Shown here one piece after another: positions 1-10,008 of a DNA stretch of 64,000 bases (its first letter is position 1; each line of letters starts with the position of its first letter). Source of the stretch: Mycobacterium attenuatum (GTDB lineage: Bacteria; Actinomycetota; Actinomycetes; Mycobacteriales; Mycobacteriaceae); contig NZ_UPHT01000008.1 of assembly GCF_900566085.1 (NCBI RefSeq), positions 1 through 64,000 of the forward strand, written 5' to 3'. The notes under the pieces were generated by a model. It made no database searches, had not been told where the DNA came from, and was given only the letters and a program-made list of their open reading frames with translations. Both the position numbers and the translations under genes were made by a program.

Positions 1-120
1 CGGAAAGCCCGCCCACCCCGGCGACACGGGCAGGCTAAACACACCCCAAGCCCAAAAATAGCTACCGCTCAGCACTTTTCGTGGCTCAGCGCCCCCGAAC
101 CCCACCGGCGCGAAAAATCG

Positions 121-396
121 AGGCTAGAACCGCCTCAGTGGAGCGCCGGACTGAGGGCGGATCGTGGCGACATCCCTTCGGCCTGTGGCCGGGGTCAAAG
201 CCACGATCTGCCAGGTGTACTCGGCAGCGCCCGTAGCTGTTGCCGCCCGACGGCCTTCGGGGCCGAACTCGCATCCCGGGGTATAGGACGCGGCGGTGCC
301 GGGCACGAAGAATTCCTCGGCGACCTAGCACACGCTGCCGATGTCGAAGGCGCCCAACAGCAGCGGCTTACCGGGGAGCGGCGAGACGACGGCCAT
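121..396 (-). pseudogene. Remnant of an alpha/beta-hydrolase-domain protein, broken by an in-frame stop
   Basis: Reading from an ATG at 396, 23 residues ending LLLGAFDIGSVC are followed by a TAG at 327-325. The same frame then continues VAEEFFVPGTAASY for about 67 more residues and stops at 121. The pattern (EEFF.GTA.SY, then G..A.A.GAAEYT..IV) resembles the start of the large actinobacterial alpha/beta-hydrolase proteins (Abhydrolase_10 type), where a Tyr usually sits at the TAG position. Those proteins run to 400 residues or more, so the body and catalytic residues are missing. The fragment begins 10 bases after the sigG stop. The family call rests on a short match. I see nothing in positions 1-120. 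Confidence 0.4.
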
Positions 397-406
397 CACA
401 GCGTCA

Positions 407-1417
407 TCACAGCGAGGGCGGCAGACCGAACTTCGGGAACAGCGAGCCGTCGAGGAAGGCCACCACATGCGACACCCGGCCGTCGACGACGTCAAGCACA
501 TGTAACTGAAACGGCATGTGCAACTGACCCGCACGCATGTACATGGCCGCGGCGGGCTGGCCGTTGGCCACCAACGGGAGCATGCGCATATCACCGGGCG
601 ATTCAGCGGGACATTGCTGGTGAATGAGCGTGATGATGTCTTGCGCGCCGCGGTACCAGCCGAGGTAGGGTGGCATCTCCCAGATCGCCTCGGCGGTGAA
701 CAGCTCCACCAGCCGGTCGATGTCGTAGGTCTCGAACGCGGCGATGTAGCGGGCCAGCAAGTCCTGGGCCTGCGGCGAATCCGGCGCGCTCAACCGGTCT
801 TCGGCGCTGGGGCGCACGGTCTCCAGTTGAGACCGGGCCCGCTGCAGCAGGCTGTTGACGGCGACGGTGGTGGTGCCGATCGCCTCGGCCACTTCGGCAG
901 ATTTCCATTGCAGCACATCGCGCAACAACAACACCGCACGTTGGCGGGGCGACAGATGTTGCAGCGCGGCCACAAAGGCCAAGCGGACCGATTCGCGCGA
1001 GCCGACGATGACCGAAGGATCCGCCGGGTCGTCCGTCAGCTCCGGCAGCGGTTCGAGCCAGGGCACCTCACCGCGCTCGGCCAACTGCGCCGTCGGATCG
1101 GAACTGGATGTCCCCAGGCCCGTCGGCAACGGCCGGCGTTGCCGGCCGTCCAGGGCGCTCAGACAGGTGTTGGTGGCGATCCGATGCAGCCACGTCCGTA
1201 GTGACGACTTGCCCTCGAACCGGTCGTAGGCCTTCCACGCCCGCAGCAACGTCTCCTGCACCAGATCCTCGGCATCGTGCAGCGAACCGGTCATCCGGTA
1301 ACAGTGCGCCAGCAGTTCGCGCCGATAGGGCTCGGCGCGGGCGGTGAAATCACCACCGAGGTCATTGTCCTGTGCCAGCAGCCCCACCCCGACGAGCCTA
1401 CGCAGCGCCTCCGACAC
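407..1417 (-). CDS. sigG: ECF sigma factor SigG with C-terminal SnoaL-like domain
   Basis: Extracytoplasmic-function sigma factor of 336 residues that directs RNA polymerase to alternative promoters. Region 2 is visible near residues 30-100 (ELLAHCYRMTGSLHDAEDLVQETLLRAW, quoted in part: HDAEDLVQETLLRAW, then LRTWLHRIATNTCL). Region 4 lies near 165-215 (LSPRQRAVLLLRDVL, then AVNSLLQRARSQL). A SnoaL-like C-terminal domain follows (LLARYIAAFETYDIDRL...AIWEMPPY), as in the SigG/SigJ group. No dedicated anti-sigma gene is adjacent. The start used is GTG at 1417; M. tuberculosis SigG is annotated about 30 residues longer, so the start is uncertain. The gene diverges from the lipase gene over 62 bases. 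Identity comes from near-colinear similarity to Rv0182c as I remember it. Confidence 0.9.
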   Translation of the reverse strand: MSEALRRLVGVGLLAQDNDLGGDFTARAEPYRRELLAHCYRMTGSLHDAEDLVQETLLRAWKAYDRFEGKSSLRTWLHRIATNTCLSALDGRQRRPLPTGLGTSSSDPTAQLAERGEVPWLEPLPELTDDPADPSVIVGSRESVRLAFVAALQHLSPRQRAVLLLRDVLQWKSAEVAEAIGTTTVAVNSLLQRARSQLETVRPSAEDRLSAPDSPQAQDLLARYIAAFETYDIDRLVELFTAEAIWEMPPYLGWYRGAQDIITLIHQQCPAESPGDMRMLPLVANGQPAAAMYMRAGQLHMPFQLHVLDVVDGRVSHVVAFLDGSLFPKFGLPPSL

Positions 1418-1458
1418 CCGCCCCGGGAGCCGTCATGCCGCGCATAGGCAATACGTGA

Positions 1459-2340
<882 letters not shown>

Positions 2341-2376
2341 ACCGAATTGTCATACCGCTGCAGTAGTTTGGCCGCC

Positions 2377-3126
2377 ATGACCGACGACAAGATGCTGGCC
2401 CGCATCGCCGCCCTGCTGCGACAGGCCGAAGGCACCGACAACCCGCATGAAGCCGACGCGTTCCTGTCCGCCGCGCAGCGGCTGGCCACCGCGGCGTCCA
2501 TCGACCTGGCGGTGGCGCGGTCCCATTCGGCCAACCGTTCGGCCGCGCAATCGCCGACCCAGCGCACCATCACCATCGGGACGGCGGGTGCCCGCGGGCT
2601 GCGTACTTACGTGCAACTCTTCGTGCTCATCGCCGCGGCCAACGACGTGCGCTGCGACGTCGCGTCGAATTCGACCTTCCTCTACGCCTACGGGTTCCCC
2701 GAGGACATCGACGCGACCCACGCGCTGTACGCCAGCCTGGTGGTCCAGATGGTCCGGGCTTCCGATGCCTACCTGGCCTCCGGTGCCCACCGGCCTACGC
2801 CGACCATCACGGCCCGGCTCAACTTCCAGCTCGCGTTCGGGGCCCGAGTTGGCCAGCGGTTGGCCGAGGCCCGCGAACAGGCCACACGCGAAGTCACCGC
2901 GGACCGAGGCCGCGCGCCGGGCACCGCTATCGCGTTGCGGGACAAAGATATCGAGTTACGCGACTACTACCGTGGCGCGTCCCGGGCGCGCGGCACCTGG
3001 CAGGCCCACCGGGCCACGGCCGGATATTCGTCGGCGGCGCGGCGCGCCGGTGACCGGGCCGGGCGCCAGGCGCGGCTCGGCCAGAGCCCCGAGCTGCCCG
3101 GTGCGCGCACCGCCGTGGACCGGTGA
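2377..3126 (+). CDS. DUF2786 protein (Rv0184-like)
   Basis: Protein of 249 residues opening with the DUF2786 signature (KMLARIAALLRQAEGT, then HEADAFLSAAQRLAT). The domain occurs in bacterial and phage proteins of unknown function. The middle (residues about 70-150) looks globular; the C terminus is Arg/Ala-rich and probably basic or disordered. I chose ATG 2377 (MTDDK) over an in-frame ATG ten codons upstream because the DUF starts immediately after it and M. tuberculosis Rv0184 begins similarly. The stop overlaps the next gene's GTG in a GTGA, which implies translational coupling with the metalloprotease-like gene. No function is proposed. Confidence 0.85.
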   Translation: MTDDKMLARIAALLRQAEGTDNPHEADAFLSAAQRLATAASIDLAVARSHSANRSAAQSPTQRTITIGTAGARGLRTYVQLFVLIAAANDVRCDVASNSTFLYAYGFPEDIDATHALYASLVVQMVRASDAYLASGAHRPTPTITARLNFQLAFGARVGQRLAEAREQATREVTADRGRAPGTAIALRDKDIELRDYYRGASRARGTWQAHRATAGYSSAARRAGDRAGRQARLGQSPELPGARTAVDR

Positions 3127-3644
3127 ACCGGGCGGACTCGTCGGACCGCGACTCCCAACGGGCCAGGGTCTATGCGGCCGAGGAGTTCGTCCGCACCCTG
3201 TTCGACCGCGCCGCCGAACACGGATCGCCCAGCGTGGACTTCTTCGGGACACGGCTGACGTTGCCGCCCGAAGGACGCTTCGCCTCGGTGACCTCGGTGC
3301 AGCGCTACGTCGACGACGTGCTGGAGCTGCCGGCGGTTCGCGAAAGCTGGCCGGCGGCACCGCCGTTGCGGGTGCGCGCACGCCGCGCCGCCACGGCGGC
3401 GCACTACGAAAATCGCGACGGCGCCGGCACCATCGCCGTGCCGGACCGCGACACCGCCGGCTGGGCGATGCGCGAGCTGGTCGTGCTCCATGAAGTCGCC
3501 CATCACCTGTGCCGGGTCCCGCCGCCACACGGGCCGCAATTCGTGGCGACGATGTGCACGTTGACCGAACTGGTGATGGGACCCGAACTGGGCTACGTAT
3601 TTCGGGTGGTCTACGCCAAGGAGGGTGTGCGGTGGACGGACTAG
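3123..3644 (+). CDS. Putative zinc metallohydrolase (TIGR04338-type, Rv0185-like)
   Basis: Protein of 173 residues with a zinc-binding HExxH motif, HEVAHH, whose first His is residue 123, followed by a Pro/His segment (VPPPHGPQF) that could give the third ligand. This matches a small actinobacterial family of putative metallohydrolases. The GTG start overlaps the DUF2786 stop, and the C terminus overlaps the bglS start by 13 bases, so the three genes form a tight operon. There is no signal peptide, so it is probably cytoplasmic. The substrate is unknown. Confidence 0.82.
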   Translation: MNRADSSDRDSQRARVYAAEEFVRTLFDRAAEHGSPSVDFFGTRLTLPPEGRFASVTSVQRYVDDVLELPAVRESWPAAPPLRVRARRAATAAHYENRDGAGTIAVPDRDTAGWAMRELVVLHEVAHHLCRVPPPHGPQFVATMCTLTELVMGPELGYVFRVVYAKEGVRWTD

Positions 3645-5749
3645 ACCCCGACATCCGGGCCCGCCACGTCGAGTCCCAAATGACCGACGACGAACGCTTC
3701 GCCCTGCTGGTCGGGGTCATGGGCGCCGGGGACTGGTGGCCGCTGCGCGACGAGCGCATTCCGCCGGAGGTGCCCATGAGTGCTGGGTATGTGCCCGGCA
3801 TTGCGCGGCTCGGGGTTCCGGCGCTGCGGATGAGCGATGCCGGCCTGGGCGTCACCAATCACGGTTACCGTCGGGGTGATACGGCGACGGCGCTGCCGGC
3901 CGGGCTGGCGCTGGCCGCCGGGTTCGATCCGGCGCTGGCCCGGGCCGCCGGCGAGGTGATCGGACGGGAGGCCCGCAACCGCGGGTTCAACGTCCAATTG
4001 GCCGGCGCCATCAACCTGGTTCGCGACCCGCGCAACGGCCGCAACTTCGAATACCTTTCCGAGGACCCGCTGTTGAGCGCCACCCTGGCCGCAGAACAGA
4101 TCATCGGCATCCAGCAGCAGGGTGTCATCTCCACGACCAAGCACTATTCGCTGAACTGCAATGAAACCAACCGGCACTGGCTCGATGCCGTCATCAATCC
4201 CGACGCGCACCGCGAATCTGACTTGCTGGCCTTCGAGATCGCGATCGAGCGCGCCCAACCCGGCGCGGTGATGGCGGCATATAACAAGATCAACGGTGAC
4301 TACGCCGCCGCCAACACTGTCCTGATCAATGACGTGCTAAAGGGTGCCTGGGGATTCCGCGGCTGGGTGATGTCGGATTGGGGCGGCACACCGGGCTGGG
4401 AGTGTGCGCTGGCCGGCCTGGACCAGGAGTGCGGCGCGCAGATCGACGCGGTGCTGTGGGGGGCGGAGGCATTCGGCGACCGGCTGCGGGCCGCCTACAT
4501 CGACGGCCTACTACCCAAGGAGCGGCTGTCGGACATGGTCCGGCGAATCCTGCGTTCGGTGTTCGCTGTCGGAATCGATCGGTGGGAACCCGTGGCTGCA
4601 CCGGATATGGAGGCGCACAACGCGATTGCCCTGCAGATCGCCCGACACGGCATTGTGCTGCTGCAGAACCGGGGGCTGCTGCCGCTCACGCCGGGGCCAA
4701 GTGCGCGCATCGCCGTCATCGGCGGCTGCGCGCAGGTCGGCGTGCCGGCCGGCTACGGCTCCAGTGCCGTTGTGCCGCCGGGCGGTTATGCGAGCGTGAT
4801 CCCAATCGGCGGGTCCGGACTGCAAGCTGGCTTGCGTAATCTTTACCTGATGCCGTCGAGCCCGCTCGAGGAGCTGACGCGGCAGTTCCCGGACGCGCAG
4901 ATCGAGTTCGATCCCGGCATCAGCCCGGCAGAGGCGACGGCGGCGGCGCGCCGCGCCGATATCGCGATCGTGTTCGCGATCCGAGCCGAGGGGGAGGGCT
5001 TCGACAACGCCGACCTGTCGCTGCCGTGGGGCCAGGACGCGGTGATCACCGCGGTGGCGGCCGCAAACCCGGACACCGTCGTGGTGCTCGAGACCGGCAA
5101 CCCGGTGGCCATGCCCTGGCGGGACCGCGTCAACGCCATCGTTCAGGCATGGTATCCGGGCCAGGCGGGCGGTCTGGCCATCGCCGAAGTCCTTGCCGGA
5201 CAGATGAATCCGTCGGGACGGCTGCCGATCACCTTCCCGGCCGATCTTGGTCAAACTCCACGCCCGGAGTTGCCCGCTGAGCCGCCGGGGACACCGACCA
5301 CCATCGGCTACCACGAAGGCGCCGATGTCGGTTATCGCTGGTTTGCCCGGACCGGGCAGGTCCCAATGTTCGCCTTCGGTCACGGCTTGTCTTACACCAG
5401 CTTCGAGTATTGCGACCTGGCGGTGACCGGTGGTGACACCGTGAGCGTGAGCTTCAGCGTTGTCAACACCGGTGACCGCGGCGGGTCGGACGTCCCCCAG
5501 CTGTACCTGACCGCCATACCCGGTGCACAACGGTTGCGCCTACTGGGTTTCCAGCGAGTCGAGCTGGAGCCGGGTCAGGCGGTCCGGGTGCGCATTCAAG
5601 CGGATCCGCGGCTGCTGGCCGGTTATGACGGCGGTGCCGGCCGGTGGCGCCTCACGCCCGGTCGCTATGCGGTTGCGGTTGGCGCATCGGCGGTGTCGCT
5701 GACGTTGACGGCGGAGGTGGAGCTGGCCGGTCGTGCGTTCGGCCGATGA
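3632..5749 (+). CDS. bglS: Glycoside hydrolase family 3 beta-glucosidase (Rv0186-like)
   Basis: Family 3 glycoside hydrolase of 705 residues that releases terminal beta-linked sugars with retention. The N-terminal TIM barrel contains the nucleophile motif MSDWGG (Asp249). The alpha/beta sandwich follows (ITFPADLG), then a C-terminal fibronectin III-like domain (VSVSFSVVNTGDRGGSDVPQLYL) typical of GH3 beta-glucosidases. I chose GTG 3632 because a GGAGGG ribosome site sits about 7 bases upstream and the position overlaps the preceding gene's end; ATG 3680 (MTDDERF) is the alternative. No secretion signal is seen, suggesting a cytoplasmic enzyme acting on imported glycosides. Confidence 0.88.
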   Translation: MDGLDPDIRARHVESQMTDDERFALLVGVMGAGDWWPLRDERIPPEVPMSAGYVPGIARLGVPALRMSDAGLGVTNHGYRRGDTATALPAGLALAAGFDPALARAAGEVIGREARNRGFNVQLAGAINLVRDPRNGRNFEYLSEDPLLSATLAAEQIIGIQQQGVISTTKHYSLNCNETNRHWLDAVINPDAHRESDLLAFEIAIERAQPGAVMAAYNKINGDYAAANTVLINDVLKGAWGFRGWVMSDWGGTPGWECALAGLDQECGAQIDAVLWGAEAFGDRLRAAYIDGLLPKERLSDMVRRILRSVFAVGIDRWEPVAAPDMEAHNAIALQIARHGIVLLQNRGLLPLTPGPSARIAVIGGCAQVGVPAGYGSSAVVPPGGYASVIPIGGSGLQAGLRNLYLMPSSPLEELTRQFPDAQIEFDPGISPAEATAAARRADIAIVFAIRAEGEGFDNADLSLPWGQDAVITAVAAANPDTVVVLETGNPVAMPWRDRVNAIVQAWYPGQAGGLAIAEVLAGQMNPSGRLPITFPADLGQTPRPELPAEPPGTPTTIGYHEGADVGYRWFARTGQVPMFAFGHGLSYTSFEYCDLAVTGGDTVSVSFSVVNTGDRGGSDVPQLYLTAIPGAQRLRLLGFQRVELEPGQAVRVRIQADPRLLAGYDGGAGRWRLTPGRYAVAVGASAVSLTLTAEVELAGRAFGR

Positions 5750-5783
5750 GCACGATGACCCGAACGCACGACCGGCTGTCCGC

Positions 5784-5930
5784 TTACTGGACCGGGACCA
5801 ACTCGTCGCCGCAGGTGCAGCGGTAAGGCTCGCCCGCGCCGGAGCAGTGGCAGGGAACCTCGATGCGGACGCGACAGCCACAACCCTCGTGGCCGCAGGT
5901 CAACTCTGTTCCAGCCTCATGGGTCGCCAT
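5784..5930 (-). CDS. mymT: Copper metallothionein MymT
   Basis: A 48-residue cysteine-rich protein, short enough to be missed by gene callers. Seven cysteines occur as [13 protein letters not shown] and YRCTCG, matching M. tuberculosis MymT nearly residue for residue over the core ([11 protein letters not shown]). MymT binds several Cu(I) ions and protects against copper. The ATG at 5930 is preceded by AGGTGA. A RicR-type palindrome lies about 60-77 bases upstream, so expression is probably derepressed by copper together with ricR at 9573. It converges on bglS with a 34-base gap. Confidence 0.92.
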   Translation of the reverse strand: MATHEAGTELTCGHEGCGCRVRIEVPCHCSGAGEPYRCTCGDELVPVQ

Positions 5931-5990
5931 GAAATCACCTTCGTTCAGATCGGGGGACTTCCGTCCCAAGCGGATGACCACAACCACTAT

Positions 5991-6007
5991 ATACCCCATA
6001 CGGGTAT
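5991..6007. promoter_or_regulatory. RicR operator (copper box) upstream of mymT
   Basis: ATACCCCATACGGGTAT is a 17-base dyad (ATACCC / GGGTAT) matching the known mycobacterial RicR box. It lies between divergent mymT (start 5930) and the O-methyltransferase gene (start 6070), so it could affect both, though mymT is the known target. The same architecture recurs before ricR at 9482-9498. Confidence 0.85.
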
Positions 6008-6069
6008 CTGGTAAACACCCGAGACGGGCGGGTCGGGAACCTGTACCGCACCGGACTAGCGTTTTCGAT

Positions 6070-6726
6070 ATGTCCCAACCGTCCCCGCATGACATCGACA
6101 GCTTTCTGGACAGCACACTGATCGGCGACGACCCGGCATTGTCCGCGGCGGTGGCGGCCAGCAACGCCGCCGGCCTGCCACGCATCGCCGTCTCGGCGCA
6201 GCAAGGCAAGTTTTTGTGTCTGCTGGCCGGTGCCATGCAGGCGCGCCGCATCCTCGAACTCGGCACGCTGGGGGGATTCAGCACCATCTGGCTGGCCCGC
6301 GGCGCGGGCCCGCAGGGGCGGGTGGTGACGCTCGAATACGAACCCAGGCACGCCGCCGTTGCCCGGGCAAACCTGCAGCGCGCGGGTGTGGCCGATCGGG
6401 TGGAGGTTGTGGTCGGGGCGGCGCTGGAGACCCTGCCGACGCTGACCGGCGATCCGTTCGATCTGGTGTTCATCGACGCCGACAAACAGAACAACGCAGC
6501 CTACCTGGAATGGGCCGTCCGGTTGGCCCGGCCCGGCGCACTGATCATCGTGGACAACGTCATTCGCGACGGGCAGGTGCTGTCGGCGGAATCCGATGAC
6601 GCCAGGGTGGCAGCGACGCGCGCAACCCTGCAGCTGATGGGACGGCACCCGCACCTGGACACCGCGGCGATCCAGACGGTCGGCGCGAAGGGCTGGGACG
6701 GATTCGCCATAGCCGCCGTTCGATAG
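6070..6726 (+). CDS. Class I SAM-dependent O-methyltransferase (Rv0187-like)
   Basis: Protein of 218 residues in the catechol/caffeoyl-CoA O-methyltransferase family (Methyltransf_3). The SAM-binding loop is [15 protein letters not shown] near residue 62, followed by [10 protein letters not shown] with the acidic ribose contact. [10 protein letters not shown] near residue 137 supplies the divalent-metal/catalytic Asp and [10 protein letters not shown] the second acidic/Asn pair. This family methylates vicinal hydroxyls with Mg2+ or Mn2+. I chose ATG 6070 because the preceding in-frame codons fall in the promoter region carrying the RicR box and lack family similarity. It is convergent with the nitronate monooxygenase gene. 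The natural substrate is unknown. Confidence 0.88.
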   Translation: MSQPSPHDIDSFLDSTLIGDDPALSAAVAASNAAGLPRIAVSAQQGKFLCLLAGAMQARRILELGTLGGFSTIWLARGAGPQGRVVTLEYEPRHAAVARANLQRAGVADRVEVVVGAALETLPTLTGDPFDLVFIDADKQNNAAYLEWAVRLARPGALIIVDNVIRDGQVLSAESDDARVAATRATLQLMGRHPHLDTAAIQTVGAKGWDGFAIAAVR

Positions 6727-6737
6727 CGCTATCCGGG

Positions 6738-7724
6738 CTATCGGGGGCTCAAGCCTTTGACCGCCTGCGCGGCCGAAGTGACCTCGCCGATGCGCAGCGC
6801 GGTCTCACCGGCATACAGGGCGGCCCGCTCCACCCACGAATCGGGCATCTCGGCGACCGGAGCCAGCGGAGTGAACAGCGGACGGCCCGGCGACTGCAGT
6901 CGCAGCAGGGCGCCGGCGTCGAAGTACCCCAAGGCGGAGAGCGGGCCGCTGATGGTGTTGAAGATCGCCGGCACTGGCTTGGCCATGCCGTCGTCGCGGC
7001 ACCAGCGCCGGGTGGCGGCGTTGGGCAGTACGCGGTGGCGCAGCGGCCAGCTGAAGCCGAACAAGTTGGTTTCGATTGTCTTGCCGGCGTCGACGATTCG
7101 CTGTTGATATGCGCGGTTTGCGTTTGCCTCATGAGTCATCAGGAACCGCGTTCCGGCGACCACCCCGCTGGCGCCGGCCGCCAGGGCCGCGCTGGTGTCG
7201 GCGCGGTCCGCGATGCCCCCGGCAACGAACACTGGCCGCGGCCCGGCCGCCGCCAGAGCCTGGGGCAGGAACTTTAGTGTGGGCACGGTCCCGACGAGGT
7301 GCCCGCCGGCTTCGCGGCCCTGGGCGATCAGCCCGTCGGCGCCCCCGGTGACCGCACGCCGAGCCTGCTCCTGGGTGCCGACCATCACGAAGACGAGGAT
7401 GCCCGCGGCGCGCAGGTGGTCGATGAGTCCCCGCTTCTCGCCGAACGCCAGCACGACGACGTCCACCCGCGCCCGAACGCACACCTCGACATGATGGCGG
7501 TGCAGGAAGGGCAGCAACAGATTTACGGCCACGGCGCGACCCGGAGCCGCGGCTCGCATCTGATCGATGGCGCTGCGCAACTGGCGGGGGGTGACCAGCC
7601 CGAGTGTGCCCAGGCCGCCCGCATTGGCGACCGCGGCCGCCAGCGCAGCGCCGGCGATCCCGCCGCCCATACCCGCCTGGACGACCGGAACGTCGAGCCG
7701 CAGCCGGTCGAGGATGTCAGCCAT
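6738..7724 (-). CDS. Nitronate monooxygenase / 2-nitropropane dioxygenase family flavoprotein
   Basis: FMN-dependent TIM-barrel oxygenase of 328 residues that oxidises alkyl nitronates; some relatives are enoyl-ACP reductases. Visible hallmarks are the N-terminal VPVVQAGMGGGIAG, the mid-barrel GREAGGHLG-like segment (AQGREAGGHLVG) and the FMN-phosphate segment VAGGIADRADTSAALAAGA followed by GVVAGTRFL. The ATG at 7724 lies 32 bases after the ilvD stop, so the gene is probably transcribed with ilvD. From memory M. tuberculosis has Rv0188 at this point and no such gene, so this looks like a local difference. The substrate cannot be told from sequence. Confidence 0.85.
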   Translation of the reverse strand: MADILDRLRLDVPVVQAGMGGGIAGAALAAAVANAGGLGTLGLVTPRQLRSAIDQMRAAAPGRAVAVNLLLPFLHRHHVEVCVRARVDVVVLAFGEKRGLIDHLRAAGILVFVMVGTQEQARRAVTGGADGLIAQGREAGGHLVGTVPTLKFLPQALAAAGPRPVFVAGGIADRADTSAALAAGASGVVAGTRFLMTHEANANRAYQQRIVDAGKTIETNLFGFSWPLRHRVLPNAATRRWCRDDGMAKPVPAIFNTISGPLSALGYFDAGALLRLQSPGRPLFTPLAPVAEMPDSWVERAALYAGETALRIGEVTSAAQAVKGLSPR

Positions 7725-7756
7725 TGGACAATCCAACGCCTCCGTGCCCGATGTGG

Positions 7757-9451
7757 CTACCCGCAGACCGCGCCGCCGGCGGCGGAGCCGACCAGCTTCA
7801 CGTATTTGGCCAGGACGCCGGTCCGGTAACGCGGCGGTGGCGGACTGAAATCCGTTTGTCGGGAGGCGAATTCGTCCGGATCGGTGAGCACGTCGAGCGT
7901 GCGGGTACAGACGTCGAGCCGGATCCGGTCGCCGTCGCGCAGGAAGGCGATCGGCCCGGCGTCGACGGCTTCGGGGGCGATGTGGCCTACGCACAGGCCG
8001 GTGGTGCCGCCGGAGAACCGGCCGTCGGTCAGCAACAGCACGTCCTTGCCCAGTCCCGCACCTTTGATCGCCCCGGTGATGGCGAGCATCTCCCGCATAC
8101 CGGGCCCGCCCTTGGGTCCCTCGTACCGGATCACCACGGCGTCGCCCTTGGTGATGGTGCCGTTCTCGAGGGCGTCCAATGCGGCCCGCTCGCCGTCGAA
8201 AACCCTTGCCACGCCTTCGAATACCTCGGAGTCGAAGCCGGCCGTCTTGACCACCGCACCCTCCGGTGCCAGCGATCCGCGCAGAATGGTGATCCCTCCG
8301 GTCGGGTGGATGGGGTTGTCCAGCGCGCGCAGTACTTTGCCGTCCGGGTCCGGCGGGGCAATGGCGGCCAGGTTCTCCGCCACGGTCTTTCCGGTCACCG
8401 TCAGGCAATCGCCATGCAGCAGACCGGCATCCAGCAGCGCTTTCATGACCACCGGCACCCCGCCGATGTGGTCGACGTGAGACATCACATGCCGGCCGAA
8501 CGGCTTGACGTCGGCCAGGTGCGGCACCTTCGACCCGATCCGGTTGAAGTCGTCCAGCGCCAGCTCGACGTCGGCCTCGTGGGCGATGGCCAGCAGGTGC
8601 AGCACCGCGTTCGTTGAGCCGCCGAACGCCATCACCACCGCGATCGCGTTCTCGAAGGCCTGTCGGGTCAGGATGTCGCGGGCGGTGATGCCGCGGCGCA
8701 GCAGCTCGACGACGGCCTGGCCGCTGCGGCGGGCGAACCCGTCGCGGCGCCGGTCAGTGGCCGGCGGTGCGGCGCTGCCCGGCAACGACATGCCCAGCGC
8801 CTCGGCGGCGCTGGCCATGGTGTTGGCGGTGTACATGCCCCCGCATGCGCCCTCGCCCGGACAGATCGCCCGCTCGATGGCGTCGACGTCCTCCCGGCTC
8901 ATCAGCCCGCGTGCGCACGCCCCGACCGCCTCGAAGGCGTCGATGACGGTGACCTCCCGCTCGCTGCCGTCGGAGAGCTTGGCCAGCCCCGGCAGGATCG
9001 AGCCCGCGTAGAGGAAGACCGCCGCCAGGTCCAGGCGCGCGGCGGCCATCAGCATCCCGGGCAGCGACTTGTCGCAGCCGGCCAGCAGCACCGAGCCGTC
9101 CAGCCGCTCGGCCTGCATCACGGTCTCCACGCTGTCGGCGATCACCTCACGCGACACCAGCGAGAAGTGCATGCCTTCGTGTCCCATCGAAATGCCGTCG
9201 GACACCGAGATCGTGCCGAACTCCAGCGGATAGCCGCCCGCCGCGAACACCCCCTCCTTGACCGCCTTGGCCAACCGGTCCAGTGAAAGGTTGCACGGTG
9301 TGATTTCGTTCCATGACGACGCGACGCCGATCTGCGCTTTGGCGAAGTCCTCGTCGCCCATGCCTACCGCGCGCAGCATGCCGCGGGCAGCGGTCTTCTC
9401 CAGGCCGTCGGTGACGTCGCGACTACGGGGTTTGATGTCGGCTTCGGGCAT
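7757..9451 (-). CDS. ilvD: Dihydroxy-acid dehydratase
   Basis: Fe-S dehydratase of 564 residues that converts dihydroxy-isovalerate and dihydroxy-methylvalerate to the 2-keto acids in valine, isoleucine and leucine synthesis (cytoplasm). IlvD/Edd signatures are present: [13 protein letters not shown] near residue 83, GCDKSLPGM near 124 and [15 protein letters not shown] near 195, which include the cluster cysteines and Mg2+ contacts. Length fits the family (560-575) and M. tuberculosis Rv0189c. The start is ATG 9451 ([16 protein letters not shown]). A RicR box at 9482-9498 lies between it and divergent ricR, so copper control of ilvD cannot be excluded. Confidence 0.96.
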   Translation of the reverse strand: MPEADIKPRSRDVTDGLEKTAARGMLRAVGMGDEDFAKAQIGVASSWNEITPCNLSLDRLAKAVKEGVFAAGGYPLEFGTISVSDGISMGHEGMHFSLVSREVIADSVETVMQAERLDGSVLLAGCDKSLPGMLMAAARLDLAAVFLYAGSILPGLAKLSDGSEREVTVIDAFEAVGACARGLMSREDVDAIERAICPGEGACGGMYTANTMASAAEALGMSLPGSAAPPATDRRRDGFARRSGQAVVELLRRGITARDILTRQAFENAIAVVMAFGGSTNAVLHLLAIAHEADVELALDDFNRIGSKVPHLADVKPFGRHVMSHVDHIGGVPVVMKALLDAGLLHGDCLTVTGKTVAENLAAIAPPDPDGKVLRALDNPIHPTGGITILRGSLAPEGAVVKTAGFDSEVFEGVARVFDGERAALDALENGTITKGDAVVIRYEGPKGGPGMREMLAITGAIKGAGLGKDVLLLTDGRFSGGTTGLCVGHIAPEAVDAGPIAFLRDGDRIRLDVCTRTLDVLTDPDEFASRQTDFSPPPPRYRTGVLAKYVKLVGSAAGGAVCG

Positions 9452-9481
9452 CGTCCAAGTATGCTCGTGCCGCCCTACCTC

Positions 9482-9498
9482 ATACCCCGCTAGGGTAT
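9482..9498. promoter_or_regulatory. RicR operator (copper box) upstream of ricR
   Basis: ATACCCCGCTAGGGTAT is a 17-base dyad matching the mymT box at 5991 in both arms. It sits 74 bases before the ricR start and 30 bases from the ilvD start, consistent with autoregulation of ricR as known for M. tuberculosis. Confidence 0.85.
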
Positions 9499-9572
9499 AG
9501 GGTAGAATAACGGTTTTACGGTAGCCCGATCGGAGATTTCCACAGGATTGGGGCGTTCCGATCGTTGGGAGA

Positions 9573-9866
9573 ATGATGACAACCGACTACGGGTATTCGC
9601 AGCAGAAAGACAACTATGCCAAGAGGCTGCGGCGCATCGAGGGCCAGGTGCGCGGTATCGCGCGGATGATCGAAGAGGACAAGTACTGTATCGATATCCT
9701 CACCCAGATCAGCGCCATCAACAGTGCCCTGCGATCGGTGGCGCTCAACCTGCTCGACGAGCACCTCAACCATTGCGTCACCCGCGCCGTTGCCGAGGGC
9801 GGCACCGAAGCGGACAGCAAGCTGGCCGAAGCTTCGGCGGCCATCGCACGGCTCGTTCGTTCCTGA
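9573..9866 (+). CDS. ricR: Copper-sensing CsoR-family repressor RicR
   Basis: Four-helix CsoR-family repressor of 97 residues; Cu(I) binding releases it from palindromic operators. Family features are the basic N-terminal helix ([21 protein letters not shown]), the first copper ligand Cys in [11 protein letters not shown], and the His and second Cys in HLNHCV. This matches M. tuberculosis Rv0190 closely. Two adjacent ATGs (9573 and 9576) are possible, with GGGA a few bases upstream. Predicted targets in this window are its own promoter and mymT. Confidence 0.94.
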   Translation: MMTTDYGYSQQKDNYAKRLRRIEGQVRGIARMIEEDKYCIDILTQISAINSALRSVALNLLDEHLNHCVTRAVAEGGTEADSKLAEASAAIARLVRS

Positions 9867-10008
9867 GCACGTGGTAGTCGTGCGGGCGTGTTGACCCGCA
9901 ATTGGTGTAAAGGCGCCGCGACGGTGCGTACGGTGAGTGCAGCGTGATCGTCGCGACGCACTACCGCGGTGCGCGGGCGATGCGCGAATGCCCACAGATG
10001 TCACCGCC

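Noticed and set aside
3509..3631. Upstream extension of bglS to an ATG at 3509
   Set aside because: It would lie wholly inside the metallohydrolase gene, lacks GH3 similarity and is out-competed by the GGAGGG-supported GTG at 3632.
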